This document shows, piece by piece, positions 61,589 through 64,000 of a stretch of 64,000 bases of DNA (positions are counted from its first letter, which is position 1; every line of letters begins with the position of its first letter). The stretch covers positions 930,001-994,000 of the forward strand of contig NZ_PYJQ01000009.1 in assembly GCF_003024605.1 (NCBI RefSeq), read 5' to 3'. The notes beneath the pieces are model-generated. The model was not told the DNA's origin, made no database searches, and saw nothing but the letters and a program-made list of their open reading frames with translations. This DNA is from Rhizobium sp. JAB6 (GTDB lineage Bacteria > Pseudomonadota > Alphaproteobacteria > Rhizobiales > Rhizobiaceae). Both the position numbers and the translations under genes were made by a program.

Positions 61589-62491
61589 CTATCCCACATC
61601 GATCACCACGATCTCGGGCGGAACGCCGAAGCGGACCGGCGCAATGGAGCAGCCGAGGCCGCCCGATACGATGATATGGCGCTCCTCTTCGACGATATGC
61701 CCATAGACATACCGGTCACCATAGCGCGAGGGCGAATAGGGCGACCAGCCGAAAATCCTCACCTGCCCGCCATGCGTATGCCCTGACAGGGTGAGCGCCA
61801 CGCGACGGGGAATGGCAGGAAAGATATCGGGCTCATGGGCCATAAGGATGACCGGGGCGTCATCGCCGATCTGCGCCAGCGTGCCGCCGAGATCGTCAAG
61901 CCCTTTGGTGAGCGGCCTCTTCCAGCGGATGCTGCGGCGCAAGGCCAGCTGATCCTCGACGCCGGCAAGCCAGAAACCCTGCCCGTCCTTTTCCAGGCGC
62001 GCTGCCCGGTTGGAATAGACCTCGATGCCAACGGCGGCCAGCGCCCGATGGCTGAAAGTAGGGCCATGGCCGGTTCTCTGGGCCGTCGCATCATGCCACC
62101 AATCGTGATTGCCGATGATGGCGTGGACACCGAGCGGCGCCTTCAGCTTCGCCAGTTCCGCCGCCCAGATGCGATGATCGACACGGCTGGTAATGAGATC
62201 GGTTCCCGATGTGTAATCGCCGAGCAGTACGATGATGTCACCGCCGAGCTCATTGGCATGGGCGCAGATCGAGGCGATGCGCTCGGCATTCATCCAGGGC
62301 TCACAGGCATGGAAATCGGCGAGCGCAACGATCCTCAGCTTCAGCCCGGGCGTCCATCCCGGCGGGGTCAGCGCATAGCGGGTGACATTCAGCCGAACGA
62401 CCGGCTCATAGCCGAGCGCATATCCCCCGAATGCCATCAAACCAAATATGCTGCCGCCGAAAAGCTTCAGGAAGGCACGACGGCCGAGCAT
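61589..62491 (-). CDS. Metallophosphoesterase, exported by a Tat-like signal
   Basis: The protein has 300 residues. The start MLGRRAFLKLFGG and the hydrophobic stretch after it read as a Tat signal. Calcineurin-like motifs: VALADFHACEPW (D-x-H), LLGDYTSG, IIGNHDWWHD, LMAHEPDIFPAI and LSGHTHGGQVRIFG. It is likely a periplasmic phosphoesterase. It is directly followed (minus strand order) by the NUDIX gene and starts right after ruvB. Confidence 0.88.
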   Translation of the reverse strand: MLGRRAFLKLFGGSIFGLMAFGGYALGYEPVVRLNVTRYALTPPGWTPGLKLRIVALADFHACEPWMNAERIASICAHANELGGDIIVLLGDYTSGTDLITSRVDHRIWAAELAKLKAPLGVHAIIGNHDWWHDATAQRTGHGPTFSHRALAAVGIEVYSNRAARLEKDGQGFWLAGVEDQLALRRSIRWKRPLTKGLDDLGGTLAQIGDDAPVILMAHEPDIFPAIPRRVALTLSGHTHGGQVRIFGWSPYSPSRYGDRYVYGHIVEEERHIIVSGGLGCSIAPVRFGVPPEIVVIDVG

Positions 62492-63532
62492 TCAATCGTC
62501 CTCCCGGAACAACCCGAACTGTGCTGCCTCCAAATCCTTGGGCGGCTGCATGCCGAGATGTTTCCAGGCGATCGCGGTCAAGACACGGCCGCGCGGCGTA
62601 CGCTGAATGAAGCCCTGCTGGATCATATAGGGCTCGATAATATCTTCGATCGCGTCGCGCGGCTCGGAAAGGCCGGCGGCAATGGTCTCGATGCCGACAG
62701 GGCCGCCGCCGAAATTGACCGCGATCATGTTCAGATAGCGCTTGTCGAGCTGGTCGAAACCGACATCGTCGACGAGAAGCCGTCTCAGCGCCTCGTCGGC
62801 AATCTCGCGCGTTACCGCTTCGACCTTGGCGACCTCGGCGAAATCGCGCACGCGCCGCAGCAGCCGGCCGGCAATGCGCGGCGTGCCGCGGGCGCGACGC
62901 GCAATTTCCCGCGCACCCTCATCGGTCATGCCAAGACCCATGAGCCTCGCACCACGCCGGACGATCAGTTCAAGTTCTTCGACCGTATAGAAACTCAGGC
63001 GCACCGGAATGCCGAAACGGTCGCGCAGCGGCGTCGTCAGCAGGCCGAGACGGGTCGTCGCGGCAACCAGAGTGAACTTGGCGAGATCGATCTTCACCGA
63101 ACGTGCCGCCGGGCCCTCGCCGATGATCAGATCGAGCTGGAAATCCTCCATCGCCGGATAAAGAATTTCCTCGACAGCCGGGTTCAAACGATGGATTTCG
63201 TCGATGAAGAGGACGTCCCGCTCCTCGAGGTTGGTGAGCAGTGCGGCAAGATCGCCCGCCTTGGCGATGACGGGGCCTGATGTCGAGCGGAAATTGACGC
63301 CGAGTTCCTTCGCCATGATCTGCGCCAGCGTCGTCTTGCCGAGGCCGGGCGGACCGACGAACAGCACATGGTCCAGCGCCTCGCCGCGCCCCTTGGCCGC
63401 CTCTATGAAGACCTTCAGATTGGCGCGCGCTTCAGCCTGGCCCGTAAACTCGTCCAGCGATTGCGGCCTGAGCGTCGCGTCGATGTCTTCGCCCCGCTTC
63501 TCCGGCGATATCAGACGTGCGGCTTCACTCAT
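62492..63532 (-). CDS. ruvB: Holliday junction branch migration ATPase RuvB
   Basis: The protein has 346 residues. Walker A GPPGLGKT (60-67), Walker [12 protein letters not shown], Arg finger region [17 protein letters not shown]-terminal winged helix ([16 protein letters not shown]). It drives branch migration together with RuvA. It lies 154 bases downstream of the ruvA end. Confidence 0.97.
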   Translation of the reverse strand: MSEAARLISPEKRGEDIDATLRPQSLDEFTGQAEARANLKVFIEAAKGRGEALDHVLFVGPPGLGKTTLAQIMAKELGVNFRSTSGPVIAKAGDLAALLTNLEERDVLFIDEIHRLNPAVEEILYPAMEDFQLDLIIGEGPAARSVKIDLAKFTLVAATTRLGLLTTPLRDRFGIPVRLSFYTVEELELIVRRGARLMGLGMTDEGAREIARRARGTPRIAGRLLRRVRDFAEVAKVEAVTREIADEALRRLLVDDVGFDQLDKRYLNMIAVNFGGGPVGIETIAAGLSEPRDAIEDIIEPYMIQQGFIQRTPRGRVLTAIAWKHLGMQPPKDLEAAQFGLFREDD

Positions 63533-63685
63533 GTCAGAGGTTCCATTTCCGGTATGCGTTTTGCGGCTCGCGCGTCAAAGGCGTTATCACATCCGCCGCA
63601 TCAAAAATACTCTTCGACGAAGGAGTGCAGAAGCTCAATCTCTCGGCTTTGCGACAATAGTCAGGATTGCGGAAGGTGCAAAGCC

Positions 63686-64000
63686 TCACCGCGAGAGTTC
63701 CTTGAGTCCGAGGCGGATCAGCTTGGCACTATCGGCACCTTCGCCGGCCGCCTTTATCGCTGCCGCTACGGCATTGGCCGCCTGATCGCGGGAATAGCCG
63801 AGATTGGTCAGCGCCGAAACGGCGTCTGCCACGGGTGCCGATGCGACTCCTTCGCCCAACTCCTGCTTGAGCTGGATGTTGGCGGCGTCGCCGGCAAAAG
63901 CCGGTGCCTTGTTCTTCAGTTCCGTCACGATGCGCATGGCAACTTTCGGGCCGACGCCAGGCGCCCGCGAAACGGCGGCGCGATCCTGCAACGCAATGGC
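63686..64000 (-). CDS. ruvA: RuvA, C-terminal part (continues beyond the window)
   Basis: The visible 104 residues run from a second HhH motif ([18 protein letters not shown]) to the C-terminal RuvB-binding domain ([31 protein letters not shown]). The N-terminus lies past base 64000. It binds Holliday junctions and loads RuvB. Confidence 0.95.
   Translation of the reverse strand, partial: AIALQDRAAVSRAPGVGPKVAMRIVTELKNKAPAFAGDAANIQLKQELGEGVASAPVADAVSALTNLGYSRDQAANAVAAAIKAAGEGADSAKLIRLGLKELSR

Noticed and set aside
1..64000. CRISPR arrays, rRNA operons, insertion sequences
   Set aside because: No regularly spaced repeats, no rRNA-like sequence and no transposase gene were found in the window.

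Overview
The window is about 64 kb of an alphaproteobacterial chromosome, most likely Rhizobium or a close relative. The evidence is the high G+C, the Tol-Pal cluster next to ftsH and glmM, a sulfolipid (sqd) operon, a serC-serA pair with a structured leader, rhizobial small families (DUF982, DUF1515) and a typical rhizobial palindromic repeat. Two halves are clear. Positions 1 to about 33.9 kb are a temperate phage genome; 33.9 to 64 kb is conserved chromosome.

Prophage. A large serine recombinase (32321-33919) runs into a tRNA-Met(CAU) gene and marks the right attachment side; no matching left end is visible, so the prophage probably begins before base 1. From the right: recombinase, small early genes and a Rha-type regulator on the + strand; then a divergent switch with a CI-like repressor (+) facing a YdaS/Cro-like gene (-). 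Leftward from the switch come replication and early genes, a DUF2806 gene, and then a P22/Sf6-like packaging and head module: small and large terminase, portal, scaffold, an N4-gp56-type capsid protein, gp49/Sf6-66 family, tail accessory and gp10-like proteins, injected virion proteins including a peptidoglycan hydrolase, a tail collar protein and a fibre. The lysis cassette follows: holin-like, endolysin, i-spanin, nested o-spanin, a 31-residue membrane peptide and DUF1515. Most late genes are coupled by 4-base ATGA overlaps. Independent + strand units lie against this flow (357-1986, 6807-7307, 21821-23717, two DUF982 genes); they look like lysogen-expressed accessory genes (morons).

Chromosome. 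mnmA is followed by a four-gene phospholipid-type cluster (acyltransferase, CdsA-like, membrane protein, CDP-alcohol phosphotransferase), serA and serC, a family 25 glycosyltransferase, two related outer-membrane beta-barrel proteins, an SH3-domain exported protein and glmM. Then come ftsH, tilS and the Tol-Pal system (ybgC, tolQ, tolR, tolA, an extra TolA-C-like gene, tolB, pal, cpoB). sqdB and two partner genes form the sulfoquinovosyl diacylglycerol operon. A DinB-like protein, a NUDIX hydrolase, a metallophosphoesterase, ruvB and the end of ruvA close the window.

The most notable points are: a repressor of the LexA/S24 fold lacking both catalytic residues, a recombinase whose last codons lie in a tRNA gene, a DUF982 gene broken by one base in an A run, a 30-base repeat upstream of two moron genes, a HEPN-like moron, a two-gene unit at the left edge that could be an exclusion or defence system, and a CDP-alcohol phosphotransferase with altered metal-binding residues.
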